A stretch of DNA of 44,842 nt, taken from Lutibacter sp. (GTDB lineage Bacteria > Bacteroidota > Bacteroidia > Flavobacteriales > Flavobacteriaceae). Positions within the stretch are counted from its first letter, which is position 1. Every line of letters begins with the position of its first letter. Position numbers and translations under genes: made by a program. The notes beneath the pieces were generated by a model that made no database searches, was not told the origin of the DNA, and saw nothing but the letters and a program-made list of their open reading frames with translations. The stretch lies in the NCBI GenBank assembly GCA_018054895.1, contig JAGPIQ010000006.1, positions 1 to 44,842 on the forward strand, written 5' to 3'. Shown here piece after piece: positions 1 to 8,970 of this stretch.

Positions 1-511
1 ACTCCGATCCTAATAATTTATCTAAATAATTAAACTCATTTATTAAAATTTCTGACACTTTTAATTGTTGGGTATGTATCAAATGAAACGCAATTAAATC
101 TGCTAAATATTCAGCCTTTTTATAATCGTTTGTTACGGTTCCTTTAGGAATACTTCCTTCTAAATTAAATATTTTGGCTTGTTTTATTGTTACTATATGT
201 GCAACTTCATGAGCTAAAACAAACGTTTGAATTTCTTTTTTATCTAAATTAATTAAGCCTTGACTAACTTCAATATACCCAAAAGATGCTCCTGCATTTA
301 TTGTTATATCTGTAGTATCTATTTTAAATTCTAGTGGAATCTCTACGTTTGAATATGATTTAAATAAGGGTACTACACTTTCGTTATAATGCTTTATTAG
401 TAATTCTTCCTTTGATACTATTTCTTCTGGTTCTTGAAAATCTACGGTTGAACTATTAGACGTACAACTAAGGAACAGTGTGAAAAATACGAATAATGAA
501 TGGATTTGCAT
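1..511 (-). CDS. Metallopeptidase-like lipoprotein (M48-type motifs), 3' end outside window
   Basis: The reading frame starts at ATG 511 and stays open to the left edge (170 codons), so the C-terminus is missing. The N-terminus is a short hydrophobic stretch ending in the lipobox-like LFLSCTS, which suggests a lipoprotein of the outer or inner membrane. Further on there is a zinc-binding HEVAH motif in a hydrophobic setting (LAHEVAHIV) and, about 35 residues later, EYLADLIAFH. This matches the HExxH plus ExxAD arrangement of M48-like and related metallopeptidases. It lies just downstream of the SusCD-type operon but behind a terminator, so it is probably a separate transcription unit. The exact family and substrate are uncertain because the protein is incomplete. 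Confidence 0.75.
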   Translation of the reverse strand, partial: MQIHSLFVFFTLFLSCTSNSSTVDFQEPEEIVSKEELLIKHYNESVVPLFKSYSNVEIPLEFKIDTTDITINAGASFGYIEVSQGLINLDKKEIQTFVLAHEVAHIVTIKQAKIFNLEGSIPKGTVTNDYKKAEYLADLIAFHLIHTQQLKVSEILINEFNYLDKLLGSE

Positions 512-526
512 TTTTAAAAATGTGCT

Positions 527-561
527 AAAAAAACAAACACCCTTAAAAAAGAGTGTTTGTT
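527..561 (-). terminator. Rho-independent terminator of the SusCD-type operon
   Basis: Inverted repeat AACAAACAC (532-540) / GTGTTTGTT (553-561). On the minus strand it is followed by a run of seven T. It lies about 20 bp beyond the stop of the lipoprotein gene at 583. Confidence 0.8.
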
Positions 562-582
562 AAAATTAAAAAAAGATTGAAT

Positions 583-1608
583 TTACTCTGCGTAGTATGT
601 AAATGTTTTTACAACTTCTGCTAAACCTTCAAAATATGTATATGATGATTTTATAGGATAATTTGCCGTATTATATTCATACGTAATTGCAGCATCTGCA
701 ATAGTTCCTGTAATTGGGTTATTCGTATTTACAGATTGAATACCTACGTTTATTGCAGCATAAGCAGCTGGATAAATTCCTTTGAATGGATTATTTTTAG
801 CATCATACGTTGCTGTATAATCATCTCCATATTTATTTTCAACAGTTACATTTCCATTTATAATAGTATATAACACTTCTGTTACAGCATCGGAATCCGT
901 ATGGTCTGTTCTTTTTTCTGAAGTTAAATTACCTGCTGCATTGTAAACATAATTATACGTATATGTCAATACATTATCAACTTTTAAAATACCTTTTACA
1001 ATTTGCCCTTCTGCATTGTACTCATATACAATACTTTCTTTATTAGCTTCTGCCTTTTTTTCAATAACTTGGTTTTTATCATTATAAACAAGTTTGTAAG
1101 TTGTAGAGATTAAAGTTCCCCAATCATCTTCCTCTTTTGTAAATTCATTTACAAAATTAGTTTCAGCATACATATAAGTAGTTACTGAATTTTCACCCCA
1201 AGCATCAGCTAAAGTGTAGGTTTTTAATCTAGAACCGCTTCCTACTTCTCCACGTACATTTATTGTAACTGTGTATTGTTTAGTTGTTAAACCGTCTTGA
1301 GCTGTTACTGTAAAGACTTTTGGCTCTCCATCTATATAAGTTACAGCCTCACCTAGCGCTGGTGAAATTGTTGCATTTTCTGAAAGACCAATTGTAGCCA
1401 CTAAATCATTTAAATTTGTACCAAATGGCACACTAACCGTAATATTGCTTCCTAAATCATACGTTACATCATCTGCACTTAAGTTTTCAAAATTGATTTG
1501 AAATGTATTAATGCTATTTAAGGTTGACAATACATCGTCATCATCACTTGAACATGAAACTGTTACCACAGCCATAAATAAACATAAAATTGAATAAATT
1601 TTTTTCAT
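583..1608 (-). CDS. DUF5018-like beta-sandwich lipoprotein
   Basis: A 341-residue protein with a lipoprotein signal peptide (lipobox VSCSS, Cys about 20) followed by an Asp-rich stretch (DDDD), typical of surface-exposed lipoproteins of Bacteroidota. Residues about 30-118 look like a DUF5018-type Ig-like domain: pseudo-repeat wording such as VPFGTNLNDLVATI, then VFTVTAQDG and YTVTINV. The C-terminal half has loose Tyr/Asn-rich beta repeats (VYNDKNQVIEKK, YEYNAEGQIVKG) resembling YD/RHS-type hairpins. It is the last gene of the operon after susD (86-bp gap) and is followed by a terminator. In this position such lipoproteins usually act as substrate-binding accessory proteins of the SusCD complex, which is an inference here. 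Confidence 0.8.
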   Translation of the reverse strand: MKKIYSILCLFMAVVTVSCSSDDDDVLSTLNSINTFQINFENLSADDVTYDLGSNITVSVPFGTNLNDLVATIGLSENATISPALGEAVTYIDGEPKVFTVTAQDGLTTKQYTVTINVRGEVGSGSRLKTYTLADAWGENSVTTYMYAETNFVNEFTKEEDDWGTLISTTYKLVYNDKNQVIEKKAEANKESIVYEYNAEGQIVKGILKVDNVLTYTYNYVYNAAGNLTSEKRTDHTDSDAVTEVLYTIINGNVTVENKYGDDYTATYDAKNNPFKGIYPAAYAAINVGIQSVNTNNPITGTIADAAITYEYNTANYPIKSSYTYFEGLAEVVKTFTYYAE

Positions 1609-1694
1609 AATTAATAGTTTTAAATTGTTTTACTTTATCTTTTAATTTTAAATTATAACTCACAAGACAACAACAAGTTACAATCAGTTTTTTT

Positions 1695-3017
1695 TTATTT
1701 TAAAAAAGGATTATTGATTACTGCATCATTTGGAAATGGTATTACATACCTGTCATCATTTTTTTCTAGTTTATAGGAAATCCCCTCAAAAGTTTTTGTG
1801 ATTTCTTGTTGCGTTGTTCTTTTTAAATCATTCCATCTATGACCTTCTATGGCAAATTCCCTTCTGCGTTCTTCTAATATTTCAGTAAGTAAATTTGTAG
1901 AACTTAATGATGCTACTTTTAATTTATAGGCTTCCCAACCAATTAAAGTATATCTATATTTAGTGAAATTAATTAGTTGTTCTTTTGCCAATTCAACTTT
2001 ATTTAATTGAACCAAACACTCTGCAATTGTTAAATATACTTCTGAGGTTCTAAAGGAAGATTTAAACTTAACATCAGCACTCTTTTTTGAGTTGTATGTT
2101 CCGTCTAAATTTTTAGAAAAATAAATTGAGAAACGAAGGTCTTCCAAAGGGTTATAAGCATTTATCAAACCATTTGAAATAGAAGCATTATTCACTAAAT
2201 CGAAATCTGCAATTGTTTCCATTGCCAAAATAGATTCAACAGAATTATATTCTGATGGCATTATAGTGCTTGTTGTATTTAAATTTTGAATAGTTGAATT
2301 TAAAATTAAAACTTCATTCGCTGCATCAATCGCTTTTTGCCATTCCTGTTGATATAAATAAATACGTGTTTTTAATGCTTTTACTGCTATTTTAGAAAAC
2401 CTATAATTATAACCGACTAATTGTGTATCTATATTTATTAAATTTTCAGCTTTTTCTATATCGCTTATTATTAATGCGTACACCTTTTCAACTGTTTGTG
2501 TTGCATATGTTTTTTCTGAATCATACGCTGTAGTAATTGGCACTGCCAAATCTACATTTGCACTTGTTTTATTATAGGGTTTGGCATACATATTTGCTAA
2601 TTCAAAATAATGCATTGCTCTTAACGCATAAGCTTCTCCAACAAGTTGATTGACCTCTATCTGATTCCCTTCTATAGTTGATGCATTATTAATGATATGA
2701 TTTGCATAAAAAATAGTATTATACAAACTAGCATATGGAAAGGATCTTGTTAATGGACTTGGGTTTAAATCATTCCAAATAAAAATATCTTTGTACTGCT
2801 CTACGCCGCTAGCACTACTTTTTAAAGCAAGTTCATCACCTCTATAAGTTGTTAAAACTTTATAATCTTTTGATGTTGAATACGCTGTTGTTAAAAACGC
2901 TCTGTAATCTTCAATAGATTTAGGTATAACTTGCCCTGTTGGTTCAATATCTAAAAAATTATCACAAGCAATAAAATTTAGAATAAAAATTAAATATATG
3001 TAGTTATATTGTTTCAT
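1695..3017 (-). CDS. RagB/SusD family outer-membrane nutrient-binding lipoprotein
   Basis: A 440-residue lipoprotein (N-terminus ending FIACDNFLDIEP) that forms the substrate-capturing lid of a SusCD transporter on the cell surface. Family hallmarks are the NFLDIEPTGQ start, TPR-like helices in the middle (GEAYALRAMHYFELA about 125-140, KTRIYLYQQEWQKAIDAAN) and the C-terminal signature EERRREFAIEGHRWNDLKR. It is somewhat shorter than polysaccharide-type SusD proteins (about 500-550 residues). It is separated by 10 bp from the SusC gene upstream, so the two are cotranscribed. The substrate cannot be read from the sequence. The protease in the same operon points to peptides rather than glycans; no glycoside hydrolase is present. 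Confidence 0.95.
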   Translation of the reverse strand: MKQYNYIYLIFILNFIACDNFLDIEPTGQVIPKSIEDYRAFLTTAYSTSKDYKVLTTYRGDELALKSSASGVEQYKDIFIWNDLNPSPLTRSFPYASLYNTIFYANHIINNASTIEGNQIEVNQLVGEAYALRAMHYFELANMYAKPYNKTSANVDLAVPITTAYDSEKTYATQTVEKVYALIISDIEKAENLINIDTQLVGYNYRFSKIAVKALKTRIYLYQQEWQKAIDAANEVLILNSTIQNLNTTSTIMPSEYNSVESILAMETIADFDLVNNASISNGLINAYNPLEDLRFSIYFSKNLDGTYNSKKSADVKFKSSFRTSEVYLTIAECLVQLNKVELAKEQLINFTKYRYTLIGWEAYKLKVASLSSTNLLTEILEERRREFAIEGHRWNDLKRTTQQEITKTFEGISYKLEKNDDRYVIPFPNDAVINNPFLK

Positions 3018-3027
3018 CTGTTCAATT

Positions 3028-6000
3028 TTAAAAAGTTAGATTAAACCCTAAAGAAATAATTTTAGGAATTGGCTGAGCATAAATACTTCCGTACGTTTCT
3101 GGGTCGAAATACCCATCATAATTTGTTCCTAAAACGAATAAATTACGCCCTTCTAAACTAAAATTTAAGTTGGCTATTTTTAATTTATCCAAATACTTTT
3201 TAGGTAAATCATAGCCTAATTTAATACTACTAATCCGCACATATGAAATATCTTTTACCCAAATATCTAAATCTTTATAAGTCCCACCATCATCAGAGGA
3301 GTTGTACCATGTATACACTAAATCCGTATCAAAACCTGGTGTTGTAAAACCAATTAACGCTGGTAAATTTACTGTGCCCGCCTTTAATATTTCTTGACTA
3401 TAATTTTTACCTGGCTCTACTAAAGTTGGATAATAGCTCGGGCTACTTTTTACCGTCTGTTTTAAATTGAATGTGGTAGAAACACGTAAATCGAATTGTT
3501 TATAGTTAAATTTATTTATAAAACCACCACTAAATTTTGGAGTTCCATCTCCCACATATGAATATAAGTTTCTGTGTTCTTCACGTGTTAACTGGCTTCC
3601 ATCTGTACCATTTTCTAAATTATAAAAATCTACGGCAGAAACTTTTTTACCATCTTTCCAAAATAATGGCAAACCATTGCTGTCAATTCCAGCAGTTTTA
3701 ATGGCAAATATGGCATTTACACTATATCCTTTTAAAGAAGGTTTAAAATCTTCTTCTCTAATTTCAATTTCGTCAACTAAACTTTTGTTATGTGAAATAT
3801 TTAAACTGGTCGTCCATTTAAAATTTGGCGTTGTAATATTGTTGGTATTAATAGCCAATTCAAAACCTCTATTACTTACTGTTGCCCAGTTAGTATTAAT
3901 AAAATTATAACCGCTTTCTAAAGGCAGTGATTTTAAACCAATTAAATCGGTGCTTTTTCTATAATAATAATCACCAGAAAAATAAATTTTATTATTGAAC
4001 AATCCTAAATCAACACCTACATTTGAAGAAACTGTTTTTTCCCAACGTAAATTTCCGTTTGGAGCGTTTAAGGCTCTTATAATTTCTTCCGTTACTCCAG
4101 GTAAAATGGTTGTTGAATAATATTCACCTACAACATAAGGAGAGGTAGATTTATCTATATTTCCTTGCACACCATAGGAAGCTCTAACTTTTAAATCGCT
4201 TACAGCATCCACATTATACATAAAATTTTCTTTAAAAACATTCCAAGAACCCGCTAAAGACCACAAAGGCAAATACCTATATTTAGGATCTACTCCAAAT
4301 AAATTAGAACCATCATATCTTAAACTACTGTATAAAGTGTATTTTTTATTGAAAGTATAAGATGCTGTTCCAAAGAAAGAAGTATATGCATTTTCATAAA
4401 ATGTTTTTTTATACGTTTCAAATAATGAACTTGCTAATGCTCTTTCATCAGTAATTTGCGTTGTAACTAATGTATTGGAATTAAACCCAAAACCTTTTGT
4501 ATGAATTTCCGTTTTTTCATTTCTTCTGAATTCAGTTCCTAACATAATATCAAGTTCATGAATATCATTAAACGAGGTATTGTAGTTTGCCGTTGTTTTC
4601 CAATTATATTGAAACGCATCGGAATCCCAATTTTGAATGATTCCGCCTTCTGGTAAAAAATAAGCGTAATTACCGTTACCAATACTATATCTAGAATTCT
4701 GTTCGTATTTACGTGTATAGTAACTGTCTTTATCTGCTAATTTTTCGGTTTTGTTAAAATCTAACTGTAACCCTAATTGACTATTAAACTCTATTTCATC
4801 ATTTAATTTATAATTCACATCAAAAATTGATTTTAATGAATTAGAAATCAATTCATAATTTGTATTTTCTCTTTCTTCTAAAATATTATAATCTAAATTT
4901 AAATCGGATCTTTCAATTAAATCCGGATCATACACATAATTTCCAGAAGCATCTTTAACTTTTAAATAAGGATTAGCTGTTCTTGAATAGTAAGATGGAT
5001 TTGTATAGGCATCTGCCCCTGTAATGTATGAAAATGTTTTATTTTGACTTCCAAATAAAGCAACACCAACCTTTAGTTTATCATTTACAGAAAAGTTATT
5101 TTTTAAGGTAATATTATAACGTTTTTGTCCCGTGCCTTTTGTGGTTCCTTGTTCATCAAATAAACCAGTTGAAAAATAATAATCATTTTTATCATTTCCA
5201 CCAGAAACACTTAAACTATATTGTTGATTTAAGGACATTTGATATAGCTCATCACCCCAATTAGTATTTGTACTTTTTAAATTATTGATCGAATTTTGAG
5301 CTTCCGTTGAAAGACTACCAAAACCACTATTTGTAAAATTTGTATACTCCCCAAACGAATTTAAAATTCTAGCAACCTCACCTCTTCCTTGCTGATAATT
5401 TAAATCGGTTCTGCTTGCTAAATACAATTCAAAATCTACTTTTTGTGAAGCATCCATTAAATTTAATTTATCAAAATCAGGCTTTTGAGTAATAAAAGAA
5501 GTCGCATTGAAATTAATACGCATCGCACCTTTCTGCCCCTTTTTACTGGTAACCACAATAACTCCATTTGCCGCCCTCGCTCCATATATTGAGGTGGCCG
5601 AAGCATCTTTTAACACTGTAATACTTTCTATATCTTCTGGATTTAAACCAGCAATAGCATATGATTGTAAATTATCAATATTATCTTTATCAGTGAAATC
5701 TTTTGGAATATCGCTTCCTTCTAAAGGAATACCGTCTAAAACCCATAATGGATCTGACGAACCACTTAACGTTGAAGTTCCTCTAATAGATATTTTTGCG
5801 GGTGCTCCAGGCGAACCATTGGTAGTTTGAATAGTTACTCCTGATATTTGACCTGCTAACATTTGATCTACATTTGCGACACCTGCTTGCTGAATTTCAG
5901 CAATTTTTACATTTGCATATGAGGATGTCATTTTTCGCTTTTCAATTTTTTGATACCCTGTTAAAACAACTTCGTCTAACATTTCTGCTTTTTCTTTCAG

Positions 6001-6327
6001 TACAATTACCAAACCAGTAGTCTTATTATTAGAAATGGCTACTTTTTCAGTTTCATATCCCATATATGAAACCAAAATGTATTTAATATCTTCGGAAACT
6101 TTAAATGAAAATTCTCCATCAAAATCTGTTGTAGAACCTAACATAGACCCTTCAATAACACCTTCAGTTTTAGTTTTATTCCCTATAATTGCAGAAGAAA
6201 CATACACAGATGCCCCTACAATTGGCATTTGCATAGTAGCATCCATAACTTTACCACTAATTACCTTTTGTTTTTGGGCAATTAACAGGCTTGGTATAAA
6301 AATTAATAGATATATTAATTTATTCAT
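3028..6327 (-). CDS. SusC/RagA family TonB-linked outer-membrane transporter
   Basis: A 1099-residue TonB-dependent transporter that forms the barrel of the SusCD complex. In order: signal peptide ending LLIAQ; carboxypeptidase-regulatory-like domain (about 20-112, GKVMDATMQMPIVGASVYV); plug domain (about 115-265) with LDEVVLTGYQ, the SusC signature SIRGTSTLSGSSDPLWVLDG, and TVLKDASATSIYGARAANG; then the beta-barrel to the C-terminal ISLGFNLTF. The size is normal for the family. It lies 13 bp downstream of the zinc metalloprotease gene and 10 bp upstream of susD. It probably imports the products made by the secreted protease, as RagAB imports oligopeptides in Porphyromonas; that comparison is an inference. 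Confidence 0.96.
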   Translation of the reverse strand: MNKLIYLLIFIPSLLIAQKQKVISGKVMDATMQMPIVGASVYVSSAIIGNKTKTEGVIEGSMLGSTTDFDGEFSFKVSEDIKYILVSYMGYETEKVAISNNKTTGLVIVLKEKAEMLDEVVLTGYQKIEKRKMTSSYANVKIAEIQQAGVANVDQMLAGQISGVTIQTTNGSPGAPAKISIRGTSTLSGSSDPLWVLDGIPLEGSDIPKDFTDKDNIDNLQSYAIAGLNPEDIESITVLKDASATSIYGARAANGVIVVTSKKGQKGAMRINFNATSFITQKPDFDKLNLMDASQKVDFELYLASRTDLNYQQGRGEVARILNSFGEYTNFTNSGFGSLSTEAQNSINNLKSTNTNWGDELYQMSLNQQYSLSVSGGNDKNDYYFSTGLFDEQGTTKGTGQKRYNITLKNNFSVNDKLKVGVALFGSQNKTFSYITGADAYTNPSYYSRTANPYLKVKDASGNYVYDPDLIERSDLNLDYNILEERENTNYELISNSLKSIFDVNYKLNDEIEFNSQLGLQLDFNKTEKLADKDSYYTRKYEQNSRYSIGNGNYAYFLPEGGIIQNWDSDAFQYNWKTTANYNTSFNDIHELDIMLGTEFRRNEKTEIHTKGFGFNSNTLVTTQITDERALASSLFETYKKTFYENAYTSFFGTASYTFNKKYTLYSSLRYDGSNLFGVDPKYRYLPLWSLAGSWNVFKENFMYNVDAVSDLKVRASYGVQGNIDKSTSPYVVGEYYSTTILPGVTEEIIRALNAPNGNLRWEKTVSSNVGVDLGLFNNKIYFSGDYYYRKSTDLIGLKSLPLESGYNFINTNWATVSNRGFELAINTNNITTPNFKWTTSLNISHNKSLVDEIEIREEDFKPSLKGYSVNAIFAIKTAGIDSNGLPLFWKDGKKVSAVDFYNLENGTDGSQLTREEHRNLYSYVGDGTPKFSGGFINKFNYKQFDLRVSTTFNLKQTVKSSPSYYPTLVEPGKNYSQEILKAGTVNLPALIGFTTPGFDTDLVYTWYNSSDDGGTYKDLDIWVKDISYVRISSIKLGYDLPKKYLDKLKIANLNFSLEGRNLFVLGTNYDGYFDPETYGSIYAQPIPKIISLGFNLTF

Positions 6328-6340
6328 TTGTATTTACTGT

Positions 6341-8875
6341 TTAATTATTCAAATTAATTTCAATTCTTGCTATCAAATCACTGTAATGTGCTTTGGTTGC
6401 TCTATCTCCTCTATTTCTTTTTTTCTTAAAAAGTTTCAACGCTTTTTCTAATTCCGCTCTTTTATTTGATCCAACATCCGAGACTCTTGGTAAATACGAA
6501 AAATGAATATTTTTAAAGCTAGTATCATTGTTGGATAACGTAGTTTCCTTCGTTTTTTTAAGCAATGTATTTCTATCTACAGTCAACACATCTATATAAT
6601 TTTTTTGAGTCATACGTTCAAACATATCTAACGATTTCCCCTTCATTGTTTTATTAAAAACTGCTTCAAAAAGCGAATCATATATATATTGTTCTGTAAA
6701 AACATCTTTTTCATTTTTCACAAGAATTTCATTTTCAGTAATACGCATTAACCGATCCGTATTTAGCAATGCAAAAATTATATTTGTTTGATAAATACGT
6801 TGCATGGAAACTGGCGAATAATAACGTTCTCCATCGGGCGCATCTCTTACAGCATATACTTTATTAATTATTTCAGGAGTAAATAACCATTTTTGAGGTA
6901 AAATAGAATTCTTAATTAAATAATTCAACGATTCCTTTTGAATAGAACTAGGTACAGCAGTGAAGGTGTTTTTTCCATCTCCATAAACCGTATTATTCAC
7001 ATATAGACCACCTATATTTGCCATTACATGATAAGTATATAATTCCCACTGGTCTATTACTGACTTGTATAATTTAGAAGCGCTGTAATAGGTTTCTCCC
7101 TCTTCCTTTGTCCATTCTAAAATATTAGGAATAATTCTTTTTAAATTTAACAATCCATATTCACTGGCTTTAACAGCATTATCGCCCAAATCTTCACTTT
7201 GTGATCTTGGATCAACCACTTCATTACTTTTTTGTTGCGGTCCATAGAAATAAAGCGGATCATTTTCATGCTTACGAATCCAACTATTTAAAATTGGTAA
7301 TTCTTCATGTGCTGTTTTATCTTCTATCCATCTATATCCCCAATTGATTGCATATTTATCATAAACACCAATTTTAGGCGTAATATCCGTAACATTATCT
7401 TCTGGTTGCGCCACATAATTATAGCGAGCATAATCCATAATTGAAGGAGCTGTTCCTCCCATTTTAGAAGTAAATGTTGCTGATCTTAATGAATCTACAG
7501 GGTAACTAAATGACGCTCCCATATTGTGTTTTAGTCCAAACGTATGCCCAACTTCATGAGATGACACAAAACGAATAGCTTCCCCCATATGTTCATCAGA
7601 AAATTTATTAGCACGTGCATTTTTATCTATCGGTCCTGTTTGAACACGCATCCATGAATGCAAACCTTTCATTAAATTATGCCACCAAATAATATCTGAT
7701 TCTAAAATTTCGCCACTTCTAGGATCTACAACTGATGGTCCCATCGCATTTTGAGTTTCTGAAGCAGCATATGTGATCACAGAATATCTGACATCATCCG
7801 CATCAAAATCTTTATCATCTTCTGAAGGAAATTTAACTTCTATCGCATTTTTAAAACCGGCTGCTTCAAAAGCCACATTCCAATCATACACACCTGCTTT
7901 TATATAAGGCCTCCATTGTTCTGGAGTTGCTGGATCTATATAATAAACAATTTTTTGCTTTGGTTCAACCAACTCTCCTTTATTATATTTAGAAATATCT
8001 TCATTTTTAGGTTCTAAATTCCAGCGAGTTATCATTTTCCTAGTTTCAACTTCGTGCTGACTATCTGAATAATAATCCATTGGCTTACTAAAATACCCTA
8101 AGCGATCATCATCAAAACGTGGTTTCATTACTTTTACTGGTAGTAGAACTATGTTGGTTGTTATCCCTATACTTAATGCTAATGCCGCACTGCTACCTTC
8201 TGTTACTGAAGTTGATATTAATGATTTTACAACTATATTTTTACTGAAAGTTTTTACGATTTCAATTTTAGATAAATTTGCTTTTATACTACCTCCCAAC
8301 CCTGTATTTGCCAGTAAGTCACTAAAACTGTTTTCTTTACCATTAAATATTTTATTTACTTTAATAAAAACGGATGTTGAGTCATTATTTTTTGCTTCAA
8401 TATCAAACTCTTCAATCACTGATTCTCCAAAATTGTCTTTTACAGAAATTGTAATTGCATCATCTTTCGGTGATTGCACTCTTGGGTTTATTGTTTTTGC
8501 CCAAACTTTATTTAATACAGTATCTCTATAAAACCTTACCAATTTGGTTTCGTAATTCATTCCTTTATTCAATCCGTGTCCGTTTAAAGAATAAGGAACA
8601 CTCGATATTTTATTTACAATTAAAAAGTCTCTTGAGAATAATGAATCTGGAATTTCAAAATAGGTTTCATTTTTTAAATTGTAAACATTAAACAAACCAG
8701 GTTTTACCTTTCCTTCTTTTAAAAATTTCTGATATGTTATTTCTTTAGTCTCTTTACTTTTTAAAGTATCTTTCTTTTCTTTATCTTGAGAATAAAGCAT
8801 TTCACCATTGAATACAAAAATAAAAACGAATAAAATTTGACAAACAAAACTGCCTTTCATGTACGAATTACTCAT
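6341..8875 (-). CDS. Secreted zinc-dependent metalloprotease (DUF5117/DUF4953 family)
   Basis: An 844-residue exported metalloprotease. The metzincin zinc site HEVGHTFGLKH starts at His440 (His440, Glu441, His444, His450), with a Met-turn-like SIMDY about 40 residues later. The flanking arrangement, with a conserved beta-rich N-terminal region and a long helical C-terminus, is that of the DUF5118-DUF5117-DUF4953 proteins common in Bacteroidota. The signal peptide is best formed from the second Met (codon 6, position 8860: MKGSFVCQILF to YSQ), so that may be the true start. It is the first gene of the operon with susC, susD and the DUF5018-like lipoprotein, and lies 95 bp behind the histidine kinase. 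The likely role is outer-surface or periplasmic breakdown of proteins feeding the SusCD importer. Confidence 0.92.
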   Translation of the reverse strand: MSNSYMKGSFVCQILFVFIFVFNGEMLYSQDKEKKDTLKSKETKEITYQKFLKEGKVKPGLFNVYNLKNETYFEIPDSLFSRDFLIVNKISSVPYSLNGHGLNKGMNYETKLVRFYRDTVLNKVWAKTINPRVQSPKDDAITISVKDNFGESVIEEFDIEAKNNDSTSVFIKVNKIFNGKENSFSDLLANTGLGGSIKANLSKIEIVKTFSKNIVVKSLISTSVTEGSSAALALSIGITTNIVLLPVKVMKPRFDDDRLGYFSKPMDYYSDSQHEVETRKMITRWNLEPKNEDISKYNKGELVEPKQKIVYYIDPATPEQWRPYIKAGVYDWNVAFEAAGFKNAIEVKFPSEDDKDFDADDVRYSVITYAASETQNAMGPSVVDPRSGEILESDIIWWHNLMKGLHSWMRVQTGPIDKNARANKFSDEHMGEAIRFVSSHEVGHTFGLKHNMGASFSYPVDSLRSATFTSKMGGTAPSIMDYARYNYVAQPEDNVTDITPKIGVYDKYAINWGYRWIEDKTAHEELPILNSWIRKHENDPLYFYGPQQKSNEVVDPRSQSEDLGDNAVKASEYGLLNLKRIIPNILEWTKEEGETYYSASKLYKSVIDQWELYTYHVMANIGGLYVNNTVYGDGKNTFTAVPSSIQKESLNYLIKNSILPQKWLFTPEIINKVYAVRDAPDGERYYSPVSMQRIYQTNIIFALLNTDRLMRITENEILVKNEKDVFTEQYIYDSLFEAVFNKTMKGKSLDMFERMTQKNYIDVLTVDRNTLLKKTKETTLSNNDTSFKNIHFSYLPRVSDVGSNKRAELEKALKLFKKKRNRGDRATKAHYSDLIARIEINLNN

Positions 8876-8933
8876 AAACTATACTAATTTTACGGTAAAT
8901 ATCCCTACAAATAGGTGCTTAATAAAAAAAAAG

Positions 8934-8962
8934 GGAGTGAACACATAAAAAAGTGGAGTGAA
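8934..8962 (-). promoter_or_regulatory. Candidate LytTR-type operator (direct repeat)
   Basis: Exact 8-bp direct repeat TTCACTCC (minus strand) at 8955-8962 and 8934-8941, separated by 13 bp, so start-to-start distance is 21 bp or two helical turns. LytTR regulators such as AgrA bind about 9-bp direct repeats with 12-13 bp between them. The site lies between the kinase stop (8971) and the protease start (8875/8860), at the position expected for an activator site. No clear TAnnTTTG box follows it, which would fit an activator-dependent promoter. Binding is inferred from geometry only. Confidence 0.4.
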
Positions 8963-8970
8963 ATTTCATT

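Noticed and set aside
1609-1694. Possible processing hairpin between susD and the DUF5018-like gene
   Set aside because: Only short imperfect complementarity (CAAGACAACAACAAG region); no convincing stem.
5507-5830. Open frames antisense to susC, and similar antisense frames within the metalloprotease, prfB, sbcC and fumarase genes
   Set aside because: They lie wholly inside well-supported genes on the other strand and show no domain; they are shadows.
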